This document shows positions 1-7,863 of a stretch of 64,000 nt of DNA, piece after piece. The notes under the pieces were generated by a model, which made no database searches, was not told the origin of the DNA, and worked only from the letters and a program-made list of their open reading frames with translations. The position numbers and the translations under genes are program-made. The stretch covers positions 2,468,365 to 2,532,364 of the forward strand of contig NZ_KB900609.1 in NCBI RefSeq assembly GCF_000379105.1. The letters run 5' to 3'. This DNA comes from Methylobacterium sp. WSM2598. Lineage in GTDB: Bacteria > Pseudomonadota > Alphaproteobacteria > Rhizobiales > Beijerinckiaceae. Every line of letters begins with the position of its first letter. The stretch's first letter is position 1.

Positions 1-86
1 CAGCTTCTCGCGAAGTGCCCGATCCGAACGCCGCCGACCTGCCATCACAACCGCCCTCCGCCAAGCCGTTGCGACGACCACTTGAA

Positions 87-392
87 TCCACCCAATACCA
101 TGCTCTGCGGTACACGGACCGGCTGGCGGAGGCCGGCGTGCAGCCTTCAGTCGGCCGTGTCGGCGACAGCTACGACAATGCCCTCGCCGAGACGATCAAC
201 GGCCTGTTCAAGGCCGAGGTGATCCACCGGCGCGGTCCCTGGCGCAGCGTCGAGGCGGTGGAGTTCGCCACCCTCGAATGGGTCAACTGGTTCAATCACC
301 GCCGGCTGTTGGAGCCGATCGGCAACCTGCCTCCCGCCGAGGCCGAAGCGCGCTACTATGCTCAGGCGCAGGAGCCAGCCCTGGCCGCCTGA
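87..392 (+). pseudogene. IS3-family transposase (OrfB) C-terminal remnant
   Basis: The last ~100 codons match the end of the rve integrase core of IS3-family OrfB: a RYTDRLAEAG stretch, then GDSYDNALAETINGL with the final catalytic Glu of the DDE triad, then the WVNWFNHRRLLEPIGN ending. The preceding in-frame residues (from about base 15) do not look like the family and the first two catalytic Asp are missing, so the element is truncated at its 5' side by rearrangement. No start codon belongs to it. It directly abuts a partial duplication of the gene at 567. Confidence 0.85.
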
Positions 393-427
393 CTCAAACC
401 AAACGGCCTCCGGGAAACCCGGGACGG

Positions 428-556
428 TTCAGAGCCTTCCTCCGCTCCTGCGGACACGACCTCGCGCCCAACCTCATCTTGCGCCACGTCATCGGCGCCG
501 AGAATGGTTGGCCGGTCGACCTCCCATGGCGCGATTGCACTGCCCTGGTCCGGTGA
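428..556 (+). pseudogene. Partial duplicate of the 567-827 gene
   Basis: The frame reads FRAFLRSCGHD, a GAEN motif and LPWRD, ending in a stop. This parallels the C-terminal half of the next gene (KFLRSCGHD, GAENGKPKDLPWRD). There is no start codon of its own and the upstream frame runs into IS3 sequence. I read it as the surviving 3' half of a tandem paralogue whose 5' half was lost with the IS3 fragment. The function of the family is not recognised. Confidence 0.55.
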
Positions 557-566
557 GGGCTGACCC

Positions 567-827
567 ATGTCGCAGCTTCTTACCCGCCTCACCAAGCTTG
601 AGGTCCACACCCGCAGTCGTCTCCCGAAGATCCGGCTCTTCGCCTACGAGGCCCCCGCCGAGATCGCCGCAGGCGCGGAGCAAAAGTTCCTGCGCTCCTG
701 CGGCCACGATCCGCAGCCGCACGACATCATCATCAAGTTCGTCGGTGCCGAGAACGGCAAGCCGAAGGATCTGCCCTGGCGAGATCGCACCGCGACCGTG
801 CGCGGTCAGGGCTGTACCGCCGAGTGA
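567..827 (+). CDS. Hypothetical protein, 86 aa
   Basis: This is a small soluble protein I do not recognise. The N-terminus is a short amphipathic stretch (MSQLLTRLTKLE) resembling the start of the gene at 1298 (LSDRLARLE). The C-terminal half has the FLRSCGHD...GAENG...LPWRD pattern shared with the broken copy just upstream, which supports it as real coding sequence. It runs codirectionally into the DUF5681 gene with a 27-bp gap and is probably in the same operon. Confidence 0.55.
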   Translation: MSQLLTRLTKLEVHTRSRLPKIRLFAYEAPAEIAAGAEQKFLRSCGHDPQPHDIIIKFVGAENGKPKDLPWRDRTATVRGQGCTAE

Positions 828-854
828 TGGGCCCGCGGCTGTTTCCCCGCTGAT

Positions 855-1298
855 ATGAACAAGGACATGACCATGCAGCAACGCGCTGGCTTTCAGAAGG
901 GCCGGAGCGGCAATCCGTCTGGTCGCCCTCGTGGCTCCCGCAGTCGGGCGACCCTGGCGCTTGAGGTCATCTTTGATGGCGAGGCCAAGGAGATCAGCCG
1001 CAAGGCGATCGAGTTCGCCAAGGCAGGCGACACGGTTGCCCTGCGGCTCTGCCTGGAGCGGCTTGTGCCGCCGCGCAGGGATCGTCCGGTCCCGTTCGCA
1101 CTGCCACCGATCGACACTGCCGCCGACCTGACCAAGGCGACCGCCGCGCTCCTCGACGCGGTGGCGCAGGGCGATCTCACCCCGTCCGAAGCGGCCGAGT
1201 TGGGCAGGCTGGTCGACGTGCACCTCAAGGCCGTGGAGGCAACCGAGTTCGCCAGCCGCCTCGCTGCCCTCGAACAGTCCACGAAGGCGAAATCCTGA
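855..1298 (+). CDS. DUF5681 domain protein
   Basis: The 147-aa protein opens with the hallmark FQKGRSGNPSGRPRGSRSRAT of DUF5681 and continues with LALEVIFDGEAKEISRKAIE and a conserved LCLERLVPPRRDRP segment. The function is unknown; members are often found in mobile or phage-derived neighbourhoods. ATG codons at 855, 867 and 873 are all possible starts; the 855 start is kept as the longest. The stop overlaps the next start (TGATG), so the two genes are translationally coupled. Confidence 0.8.
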   Translation: MNKDMTMQQRAGFQKGRSGNPSGRPRGSRSRATLALEVIFDGEAKEISRKAIEFAKAGDTVALRLCLERLVPPRRDRPVPFALPPIDTAADLTKATAALLDAVAQGDLTPSEAAELGRLVDVHLKAVEATEFASRLAALEQSTKAKS

Positions 1299-1777
1299 TG
1301 CCGAAGCTGTCGGACCGGCTAGCTCGGCTCGAAGCCGTTCACGCCGATCAGGCCCGAGGCGCTGCCGCCCCGCCCAACATGCTGGGCGTCTTGATCTATG
1401 CCTGCGCCATCTCTCTCGGCGGCTACCCGCGCCCACCTCAACCGCCTCCTTCCTATCTGAGGGACTGTCCCGGCGACGGTTTCGCTCGTGCGCTCGGCTT
1501 CAGCGATGGGGACGACTTGCGCCTGCAGATCGACGCTCACCCGAACCTCTGGCGCGAGCGCTTCGACGCGACGCTTACCGCGATGTTCCGCACCCAGGGC
1601 GTCGAGCGGACGACGACGAGCGAGGCCAACCAGTTCCGGGCTCTGGTGCGGATCCTTGCCACGGTCAGTGGCAAGGGCGGCCCGATTGGCTGGCGGGCTG
1701 TCGGTGCGGACCTCGACAGCTGGATGATGGCTGCCGGCTTCGATCCTGCGGCGATCAGGGCAGAAGCGCGTGCGTGA
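1298..1777 (+). CDS. Hypothetical protein, 159 aa
   Basis: It begins at an ATG overlapping the DUF5681 stop by one base, an arrangement typical of an operon. The protein is soluble, with a short helical N-terminus (MPKLSDRLARLEAVHADQ), a Pro-rich stretch near residue 45 and an Ala/Arg-rich end. No family is recognised. The coupling to a DUF5681 gene suggests a shared, unknown role. Confidence 0.6.
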   Translation: MPKLSDRLARLEAVHADQARGAAAPPNMLGVLIYACAISLGGYPRPPQPPPSYLRDCPGDGFARALGFSDGDDLRLQIDAHPNLWRERFDATLTAMFRTQGVERTTTSEANQFRALVRILATVSGKGGPIGWRAVGADLDSWMMAAGFDPAAIRAEARA

Positions 1778-2072
1778 GAAACATCGGCCGCTTCCCTTGC
1801 GCACTGTACGGGAGGCACACACCCGAATTTTAATGGCCTGGGATGCCTACAACGTGCTCATGGACGAGGCCGACGCCGCGTTGATCATGGTCGTCAGCCG
1901 AATGCAGCGAACGCGGGCAACGACCCTGGAGGAAGTGATCGTCAAGGCAAAGGCGGTCATATTCGGGGAGAGGGACCTCGCACTCACCACCATCAACAAC
2001 CTGCACGTGATGGGTGGTACCGAGCCGTCGCGGGCGAGTGGATCCCGTAGTAATTCGAGGCCGCTTCTGTGA
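1770..2072 (+). CDS. Hypothetical protein, 100 aa
   Basis: A GTG start overlaps the preceding stop by 8 bp. The central part (AWDAYNVLMDEADAALIMVVSRM, then TTLEEVIVKAKAVI) looks like a small helical protein. Its last residues (Ser/Arg-rich) could be non-native. It is less GC-rich than its neighbours. No family is recognised; the call rests on the overlap with the upstream gene and the plausible composition. Confidence 0.45.
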   Translation: MREKHRPLPLRTVREAHTRILMAWDAYNVLMDEADAALIMVVSRMQRTRATTLEEVIVKAKAVIFGERDLALTTINNLHVMGGTEPSRASGSRSNSRPLL

Positions 2073-2233
2073 GGAGCGGCTTCGGCTGCATACGACTTGA
2101 ACGACGGGCTGACCTGCCTTCCAACAGCACTGCGGGCCATGGTGAAAGCGCTTCGCTGTTACCCGTATCGTTACCCGGACGGGAGAGCCGCCTAATGGGC
2201 GGACCGATATAGGCTCTAAGCCATTGATTTGGT

Positions 2234-2308
<75 letters not shown>

Positions 2309-2431
2309 CGACATCGGGAAGGCGTCGAGGACCACGCGACCGCCGCGGCGGTCCGGCGGCCTTTAGAACCCCTGCCCGGGCGGAGGTCAAGGCACAAACC
2401 CGCCCGTCCGCTCTCCGCCGCGCGGCCGGCC

Positions 2432-3631
2432 TCACCGCGTCAGCGCGGCCAGCGTCCGCGCCAAGTCGTCGGGGTCGATCCGGTAATCCTGGTTGATGCG
2501 CGCCTGGGTTCCCGCCCCCGGCCCGGCCTCCCCGTCGGTCGGCACGATTTTGAGCACGTAGTCGAGGCCGAGGAGCGCGCAGAGCTGCTCGAGCCCGCGG
2601 TGGAGGAACGCCTCGACGCTGAAGCGGCTCTCGAAGACCAGCACCCGCGTGCCGGGCCGGCAGAACAGCAGGTTGGACAGGTCGGAGCCGTGGCCGCCGA
2701 CCACCACCCGGGCGCTCCGGAACAGCCGGGCCTGCTCCCGCGCCGGCAGCCCGCCGCAGGCCACCACGTCGAGCCCGAACCGGGCCAGGACCGGGGCGAC
2801 CTCCTCGAAATTGGCGATGCGCCGCTTGGGCGCGGGCAGATCCTGGCGGCTCGCGAACAGCCCGCGCGGCGCCGCTCCAGGCGCGGGCCCGCGGGCGCCG
2901 AGGTTTGGGCCGGCGAAGCGGCGGACGATCGCGGCGAGCGGCCCGCGCGCCGGCCCCGGCCCGGGATCGCCCGCCCCGTCGAGCCCCCACGCGGCGAGGA
3001 GATGGGCGGCGAAAGCCCGGATCATCTCGGGATACAATCTGTTCTGGTCGAGGAACGAGACCAGGCAGGCCTCCTCCAGCAGGTGGTCCCGGCCGGGATC
3101 GAGGACCAGGAAGCGCTCGGCCGGGAGGCCGAAACTGTCCAGCACGGCCCGGTACGGCTCCCGCAGCGCGAGGGGATGGACGGCGATGCGCAGGTCCGCG
3201 CACGCCAGCAGGTCGGGGCGCAGCTGCCCAAGCAGCAGCAGCCGCGGGCACCAGTTGAACAGCCAGTGATACCACACGCCGTCGATCGGGCCGCCCAGCA
3301 CGATGTGGCGCCCCGGGCAGGGGACGGGCGTTCCCTCCAGCCGGTAGCGGCCCTCCTCGACGCGAAACCGGGTCGGGAAGATCGTCTCGACGCCCGAGTA
3401 GGATTGGTTGAGGAACATCCGGCTCCGCCGGGTGTCGATCGGCACGAAGGCGCTCGTCACCAGAACGTCGCGCGCCGTGAAGCTCACGAGCTCCTGCGTG
3501 GTCCAGCGGAAGTCCGGCCAGAGCTGCAGGGCGCGCATCGCGACGCGGCGGGCGTCCGGGTAGTCCGCCGCGACCGCGTGGTCGTCGACGACGGTTCCGG
3601 CGAGGACCTGTCCGGCGGTCGGCGGGGTCAT
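2432..3631 (-). CDS. Glycosyltransferase family 61 protein
   Basis: The 399-aa protein resembles GT61 (formerly DUF563) enzymes. The diagnostic C-terminal segment is VVGGHGSDLSNLLFCRPGTR near residues 310-330, followed by FESRFSVEAF and a hydrophobic end. A central IRAFAAHLLAAWGL block also fits. GT61 members transfer a sugar, often xylose or a related residue, in polysaccharide assembly; donor and acceptor cannot be read here. No signal peptide or membrane span is evident, so it is probably cytoplasmic. It is the first gene of the polysaccharide region and is isolated from the main run. Confidence 0.8.
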   Translation of the reverse strand: MTPPTAGQVLAGTVVDDHAVAADYPDARRVAMRALQLWPDFRWTTQELVSFTARDVLVTSAFVPIDTRRSRMFLNQSYSGVETIFPTRFRVEEGRYRLEGTPVPCPGRHIVLGGPIDGVWYHWLFNWCPRLLLLGQLRPDLLACADLRIAVHPLALREPYRAVLDSFGLPAERFLVLDPGRDHLLEEACLVSFLDQNRLYPEMIRAFAAHLLAAWGLDGAGDPGPGPARGPLAAIVRRFAGPNLGARGPAPGAAPRGLFASRQDLPAPKRRIANFEEVAPVLARFGLDVVACGGLPAREQARLFRSARVVVGGHGSDLSNLLFCRPGTRVLVFESRFSVEAFLHRGLEQLCALLGLDYVLKIVPTDGEAGPGAGTQARINQDYRIDPDDLARTLAALTR

Positions 3632-3876
3632 GGCGGGGTCATGGCGGGGTTTCGCGGCGGCGGGGCGCTCGGCGGCCGGGATGCGGCCGCCCGACGCGGG
3701 AAGAGGAGGCCGGGGGAGTCATACCACCGGTCATTTCTCATGACCGGTGGTGCGGCTCTCGAATTTTCGCCAAGCCTCTGATTCGCCAACCCTCTGGTTC
3801 GCCAACCCTCTGGCTTGAAATCGAAAATCCGAGATGGAGCAACGGCTCGATGCGTCAGCATCCTGAGCCGTTGGTA

Positions 3877-4686
3877 TCAGTCCCGGCGGCGATTGGTCGA
3901 ATCCCCGACCGGGGCGAGGCGCGGGAGCAGCGCCCGGGCCGCGTCCGGGTCGGTCAGCTCGGCCTGGAGATAGAGCCGCGCGATGTCGAGCCCGCCTTCC
4001 GGCCCGTGCTCGATCGTGAGGCTGCCGAACCCGAGGCGCGGCAGCAGCCGTTCGAGCAGCGTCCGGTCGATCCAGTGGAAGCGCGTGCAGGGGGAATCGT
4101 CGAAGGCGGAGTGGCGGCCCGCGTCGCGCAGCATGCGCTCGACGCCGCTCTCGCTCCCGCCATCCGCGAAGGTCGCCACCAGCCGCCCCCCGGGGCGCAG
4201 CATCGCCGCCGCGGAGATCAGGTAGACCAGGGCCGACTGGAAATCCATCATCATCAGGACGTCGATCGCGAGCCAGAGGTCGGCGGATCCGACCCGGCCG
4301 CCGTAGTCGCGCAGCAGGCCCTCGTTGTCGGTCCAGTCGATCAGGCGGGCGTCGAGCCGCCCCCGCGCCGCGGCCTCGCCGCAGCGCTGACGCAGCGCGT
4401 CGAGGAAGGCCGCGCTGATCTCGTAGGCGGTGACGCGGGCCGGCGAGCGGGCGAGCACCCACTCGGTGTACTTGCCCGATCCCGGGCCGATCTCGACCAC
4501 CTCGCGCCACCCCGCCGCATCGCTCGTCCCGACGATCCGCCGCCAGGTCGCCTCGCGCAGCGCCGCGTCGGCCCATTCGTCTCCCGGCCAGGCCCAGTCC
4601 GCCCCGGCAGCGGCCTTGCGCGCTGGGAAGACGCGCCTGACGTACTCGTCGAAGAAGGATGCGGCCCCGGATCCTGGTGTCTGCAC
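3877..4686 (-). CDS. Class I SAM-dependent methyltransferase
   Basis: Motif I is VVEIGPGSGKYTEWVL (about residue 65), followed by an acidic residue in VTAYEIS, WLAIDVLMMMDF and LRPGGRLVATF, the order expected of a Rossmann-fold methyltransferase of the Methyltransf_11/25 type. The GTG at 4686 is chosen because a GGGGAG ribosome site lies about 8 bp upstream. An ATG at 4941 would force translation through the palindromic repeat at 4718-4823. The substrate is unknown; the neighbourhood suggests glycan modification. Confidence 0.8.
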   Translation of the reverse strand: MQTPGSGAASFFDEYVRRVFPARKAAAGADWAWPGDEWADAALREATWRRIVGTSDAAGWREVVEIGPGSGKYTEWVLARSPARVTAYEISAAFLDALRQRCGEAAARGRLDARLIDWTDNEGLLRDYGGRVGSADLWLAIDVLMMMDFQSALVYLISAAAMLRPGGRLVATFADGGSESGVERMLRDAGRHSAFDDSPCTRFHWIDRTLLERLLPRLGFGSLTIEHGPEGGLDIARLYLQAELTDPDAARALLPRLAPVGDSTNRRRD

Positions 4687-4717
4687 GTCGCTGCTCCCCG
4701 CCTCAGGGAGCGGCACC

Positions 4718-4823
4718 CTAGAGCATTTTCCGACGAAGTGGATGCCGGTTCGTCGCAGAAAATGCGGCAAGATCAAAGATCTAGAGCGGCACCCGGTTGC
4801 AACGTGATCGGGTGCTGCTCTAG
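4718..4823. repeat. 106-bp bipartite palindromic intergenic repeat, intact copy
   Basis: It runs from CTAG to CTAG and contains two hairpins. In the first, GCATTTTCCGACGAA pairs with TTCGTCGCAGAAAATGC. In the second, CTAGAGC-GCACCCG pairs with CGGGTGCTGCTCTAG. A CTAG sits between the halves (4781-4784). A second 106-bp copy lies at 20625-20690 plus 21901-21940, split by an IS630 element, and partial relatives occur at 39756 and 30711. This resembles dispersed non-coding repeats of Rhizobiales. Confidence 0.85.
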
Positions 4824-4998
4824 AGATTGTCATGGGTCGTGGACAGGTGTCCTGCGGGCCATCGCAGCCTCCGGCCCGGATTGCCCGTAGGACGAGCGAC
4901 GGGGCCCGCCCTCCCCCTCCGGGCGGGGATGACGCCACCACGGCGCGCCGCTATCGTCGGCCCGATCCGAATTCGCCCGGAGCGCGAAGGCACTCGTC

Positions 4999-5175
4999 AT
5001 GCTGTCGGTGGGTGATGTGATCGTGACGGCGGCGCCGAAGCCTGCGGACAACGACAACGCATTCCGCGCGACGAACAGGTTGCGCGACCTCTGCGCGGGG
5101 CTCACGCTCCTGATCGCCGCGTCGGGGATCGGCCTGTTCGCCGTCCACCTCGAGGCCGTGTACGGCCTGCGGTAA
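4999..5175 (+). CDS. Small single-span membrane protein, 58 aa
   Basis: An ATG at 4999 opens a 59-codon frame with a polar N-terminal third and one predicted membrane helix (about residues 33-52, CAGLTLLIAASGIGLFAVHL), ending VYGLR. The composition is typical of a real short membrane protein. It precedes the DUF1275 gene by about 100 bp on the same strand. No family is recognised. Confidence 0.55.
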   Translation: MLSVGDVIVTAAPKPADNDNAFRATNRLRDLCAGLTLLIAASGIGLFAVHLEAVYGLR

Positions 5176-5279
5176 GGGCGGGGCGGCGCCGCGCGTCCGA
5201 CGCTGCCGCGGAGCCGCGAGCGCCGCCGGCAAGTTGTCGACCCGCGGCAAGCTCGTGTCGCGCTCACCCCCTCGGGCCG

Positions 5280-5927
5280 ATGACGCGTTCCTGGCAACTG
5301 GCGTTCGGGCTCCTGCTCACGGGGCTCGCCGGCTACGTCGACGCGCTCGGGTTCATTCGCCTGAGCGGCCTCTACACCTCGTTCATGAGCGGGAACACGA
5401 CCCAGCTCGCCGTCTTCCTGGGCCAGGGCCCGATCGACCACGTGGCGATGCCGGCCCTCCTCGTGCTGATGTTCCTGGCCGGCTCGACCCTCGGCAGCGG
5501 CTTGTCGATCCTCACCGCGCCCCGATGGTCCAGCCCGGTGGTGCTGGCCTACGAGGCGCTCCTGATCCTGGGCGCGCTCGCCTTCGGCCTCGCGATCCCG
5601 GATCTCGGCCTGGCCTCCCTGTTCATGGCGCTCGCCATGGGGTCGCAGAATGCCGTGCTCGGGTCGGTCAAGGGATTTCGCGCCGGCACCACCTTCGTCA
5701 CGGGCGCGCTGCACAGCCTCGGGCAGAACCTCGCGGCGGCGCTGACGGGCACCGGCGCGCCCCTCGGCTGGGTCGGCGACGCGGCGGTCTGGGCCGCGCT
5801 CCTGCTCGGCGCGCTCTGCGGCGCCGTGGCCTATCACGCGCTGCAGCTCTACGCCCTGATCATTCCCGCCGGCCTCGCCGGATTGCTCGCCGTGGCAGCC
5901 GCCCTGTTCGCCGTCGCGCGCGGCTGA
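5280..5927 (+). CDS. DUF1275 (YoaK-type) integral membrane protein
   Basis: The 215-aa protein has about six hydrophobic spans. The family signature near the N-terminus is GLAGYVDALGFIRL followed by FMSGNTTQLAVFLGQG, and the middle has ALAMGSQNAVLGSVKG and TFVTGALHSLGQNLA. DUF1275 proteins are inner-membrane proteins of uncertain, possibly transport, function. The length matches the family, so it appears intact. It stands alone, with a small membrane protein upstream. Confidence 0.9.
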   Translation: MTRSWQLAFGLLLTGLAGYVDALGFIRLSGLYTSFMSGNTTQLAVFLGQGPIDHVAMPALLVLMFLAGSTLGSGLSILTAPRWSSPVVLAYEALLILGALAFGLAIPDLGLASLFMALAMGSQNAVLGSVKGFRAGTTFVTGALHSLGQNLAAALTGTGAPLGWVGDAAVWAALLLGALCGAVAYHALQLYALIIPAGLAGLLAVAAALFAVARG

Positions 5928-6180
5928 GCCGGCGCCGAGGCGCGCCCGCGACGGGTCGAGCAGGCGCGCGGCGCGCGGCCGGGCTCCCGGGCGACACGGC
6001 AGTCCGCCGCGGCGAGATCGGCCCTGGCGCACGGTCAGGTCTTCCGAGTCGGGCGCGAGGCTGGGGACCTCGCGGCCTCCGTATTGTGCCGGCAATCCAG
6101 GTCATCGCGGCATCGAAGCCGCGCGGCGCCAAGCATCCTCTCCACCCGCGCCGCACCGCAGCCGCCGCCTCAGCGTTGCC

Positions 6181-6229
6181 GATTCACAACATCAGCTGTG
6201 GATTCTTTGTGGTTTCCAACTTATTCACA
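6181..6229. other. Cluster of DnaA-box-like sites in a gene-free gap
   Basis: TTATTCACA at 6221-6229 matches the DnaA box consensus. GATTCACAA (6181) and TGTGGATTC (6197) are near matches on opposite strands within 50 bp. The surrounding gap (5928-6312) holds no gene. There is no AT-rich unwinding region or replication gene nearby, so this is reported only as a motif cluster. Confidence 0.3.
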
Positions 6230-6312
6230 ACGGCTCAGGTTGCAGCAATCATGTCCGGCACATTCTACTGGTCTCCTGGTTCCCGAAGGAGCCGGTCTCA
6301 GCGGGGACGAAG

Positions 6313-6465
6313 ATGGAGTTGTTGTTGATCATGGGCGCCGTGATGATGATGGGCGCTCTTTCCCTGTTCCAGGGGCACAGGTTCGTGGGCCAGCGCGGAG
6401 CGGAGGGCGCTCGACTTGAGCGTCGGGGCCAAGCGATCGCCTGGGACGCGCCGGGCGAGCGATGA
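6313..6465 (+). CDS. Small membrane-associated protein, 50 aa
   Basis: It starts MELLLIMGAVMMMGALSLFQ, a short hydrophobic N-terminal helix, followed by an Arg-rich polar tail. The stop overlaps the next start as ATGA (6462-6465), which strongly suggests coupled translation with the 73-aa gene. No family is recognised. Confidence 0.5.
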   Translation: MELLLIMGAVMMMGALSLFQGHRFVGQRGAEGARLERRGQAIAWDAPGER

Positions 6466-6683
6466 CCCCGGACGATCGCGACGCGCTCACCCGGGCCCGC
6501 GAGGCCCTTGCCCGGGTCCGGCTGACGCTCGCGCGGCGCATCGCCGCGACGAACGATCTCGACCTCTCGAATGTCGAGGCGCTCACCAAGGTGCTGGGCG
6601 CGATCGAGAGCATCGATCGCGCGCTGGTCGACGCGGGCCACCCGTTCATGCCGGCCGGTCTCGGCGCCGATCCGGCGCCCTGA
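6462..6683 (+). CDS. Hypothetical protein, 73 aa
   Basis: A small, highly helical soluble protein: two amphipathic helices (about residues 5-30 and 35-57, LSNVEALTKVLGAIESIDRALVD are typical residues) and a Pro-rich end. The start is fixed by the ATGA overlap with the upstream 50-aa gene. The two probably form one unit. The function is not recognised. Confidence 0.55.
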   Translation: MTPDDRDALTRAREALARVRLTLARRIAATNDLDLSNVEALTKVLGAIESIDRALVDAGHPFMPAGLGADPAP

Positions 6684-6702
6684 GCAGCCTCGTCCGAACC
6701 GG

Positions 6703-6742
6703 TCATCCGCTGCCCGGACGATCACGTCCGGACAGCGGATGA
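6703..6742. terminator. Strong hairpin after the 6313-6683 pair
   Basis: Two 18-bp arms (6703-6720 and 6725-6742) are complementary with a single mismatch around an ATCA loop. It lies 20 bp after the stop of the 73-aa gene. It lacks a U tract, so it may act as a 3' processing/stability hairpin, or be a repeat, rather than a classical intrinsic terminator. The rest of the 6684-7029 gap shows no gene. Confidence 0.5.
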
Positions 6743-7029
6743 TCCGGGATCCCCTTGATCGAAGCGGGTCGCGTGTCACGAGCCCGCGCGGCGCCTGAGC
6801 GAAGCCGAAATCCGCTATCCCGAAGCGATCGCCCGGATCTGGGATGAGGCATCCGGCCCCGGCGGCACGCGCCTTGCTGGACGACCCGCGTTGCTCCGCC
6901 AGCAGACCCCCTCTCACGCGGGCGACCGGCGGCCGGGGGCGCCGCGGCGCGCTCCCGGTCACCGCCCCCGTCCGCGCCCGCGGCGATGCCGCGGCCCGGG
7001 GACGACGCGCGAGGCGCCCGGCCCCGCCG

Positions 7030-7797
7030 TCACAGCTCCTCGGCGCAATCCGCCGTCCGGCTGCTGGCCACCGGCTCGGATGACGGGCGGCCGGGGCTGA
7101 GGGGGGCGATGAGCCGCGCGTATTCGCGCTCGGCGGTGCCGTAGCCGGCGCCCGCGATCATCGCGAGGCGCGCACGGTCCAGAACGGTCAGCTTCCGGCG
7201 CCCCGCGGCGATCGCCTTCCCCCTCACGAGTTTCTGCAACGCCGCGGTGATGCCCGGGCGATGGGTTCCCAGCACCTGGGCCAGCACTTCGTGCGTGATC
7301 TCGATGTCGTCCCCGGGCAACCGGTCCGCGGCCTGCAGCACCCAGGCCGCCAAGCGCTGCTCGAGCTTGCACCGGTGCAGGCCGAGCGCCGTCTGGTGAC
7401 CCGACACGATCGTCGCCTGCACGTACCGCATCAGGGTGAGGCGCAGGACGGCGTTCCGGAGGATCAGCTCACGCAGCGACCCGACCGCGATCCGCAGCGC
7501 GGTGCCGCCGACCCGCGCGCGCACCTCGTGCGGGGTGCGTCCGACCCCGAGCACCGACGCGGTGCTGACCATGCCCTCCTGCCCGACCACGGACATGTCG
7601 AGGCATCCGCGCCCGCCCGCGTCGAAGGACACCGACAGCAAGCCGCTCTCGGGAAAGAACGCGTACCGGATCGTCTCGTCGGCGCCGATGATCCTCTCGC
7701 CGACCTCGACCGGGACCTCCTCGCAGAGCGGCAGGATCCCGCGCAGCTCATCCGGCGGCAGAGAGACCAGCAGCTTGTTCCGCACATCGGCGTGCAT
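7030..7797 (-). CDS. Crp/Fnr-family transcriptional regulator
   Basis: An N-terminal cyclic-nucleotide-binding-like domain (about residues 10-125, with GERIIGADETIRYAFFPESG and the VGQEGMVS loop) is followed by the Crp-type helical linker. The C-terminal winged helix-turn-helix has THEVLAQVLGTHRPGITAAL as recognition region. This HTH lacks the E-x3-R pattern of classical FNR/FixK, so a different operator is expected. The ATG at 7797 is preferred over a GTG at 7806 because AGGG lies at a normal distance. It sits beside the polysaccharide locus on the same strand as its first genes. Confidence 0.85.
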   Translation of the reverse strand: MHADVRNKLLVSLPPDELRGILPLCEEVPVEVGERIIGADETIRYAFFPESGLLSVSFDAGGRGCLDMSVVGQEGMVSTASVLGVGRTPHEVRARVGGTALRIAVGSLRELILRNAVLRLTLMRYVQATIVSGHQTALGLHRCKLEQRLAAWVLQAADRLPGDDIEITHEVLAQVLGTHRPGITAALQKLVRGKAIAAGRRKLTVLDRARLAMIAGAGYGTAEREYARLIAPLSPGRPSSEPVASSRTADCAEEL

Positions 7798-7863
7798 AGC
7801 CAACACCCTGCCAGAGAGCCGCGAATCACCGGATCGGCGCCGATCACGCGGCGAGCGGCCGCC

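Noticed and set aside
4687..4941. N-terminal extension of the methyltransferase to an ATG at 4941
   Set aside because: It would translate the 106-bp repeat; the GTG at 4686 has its own ribosome site.
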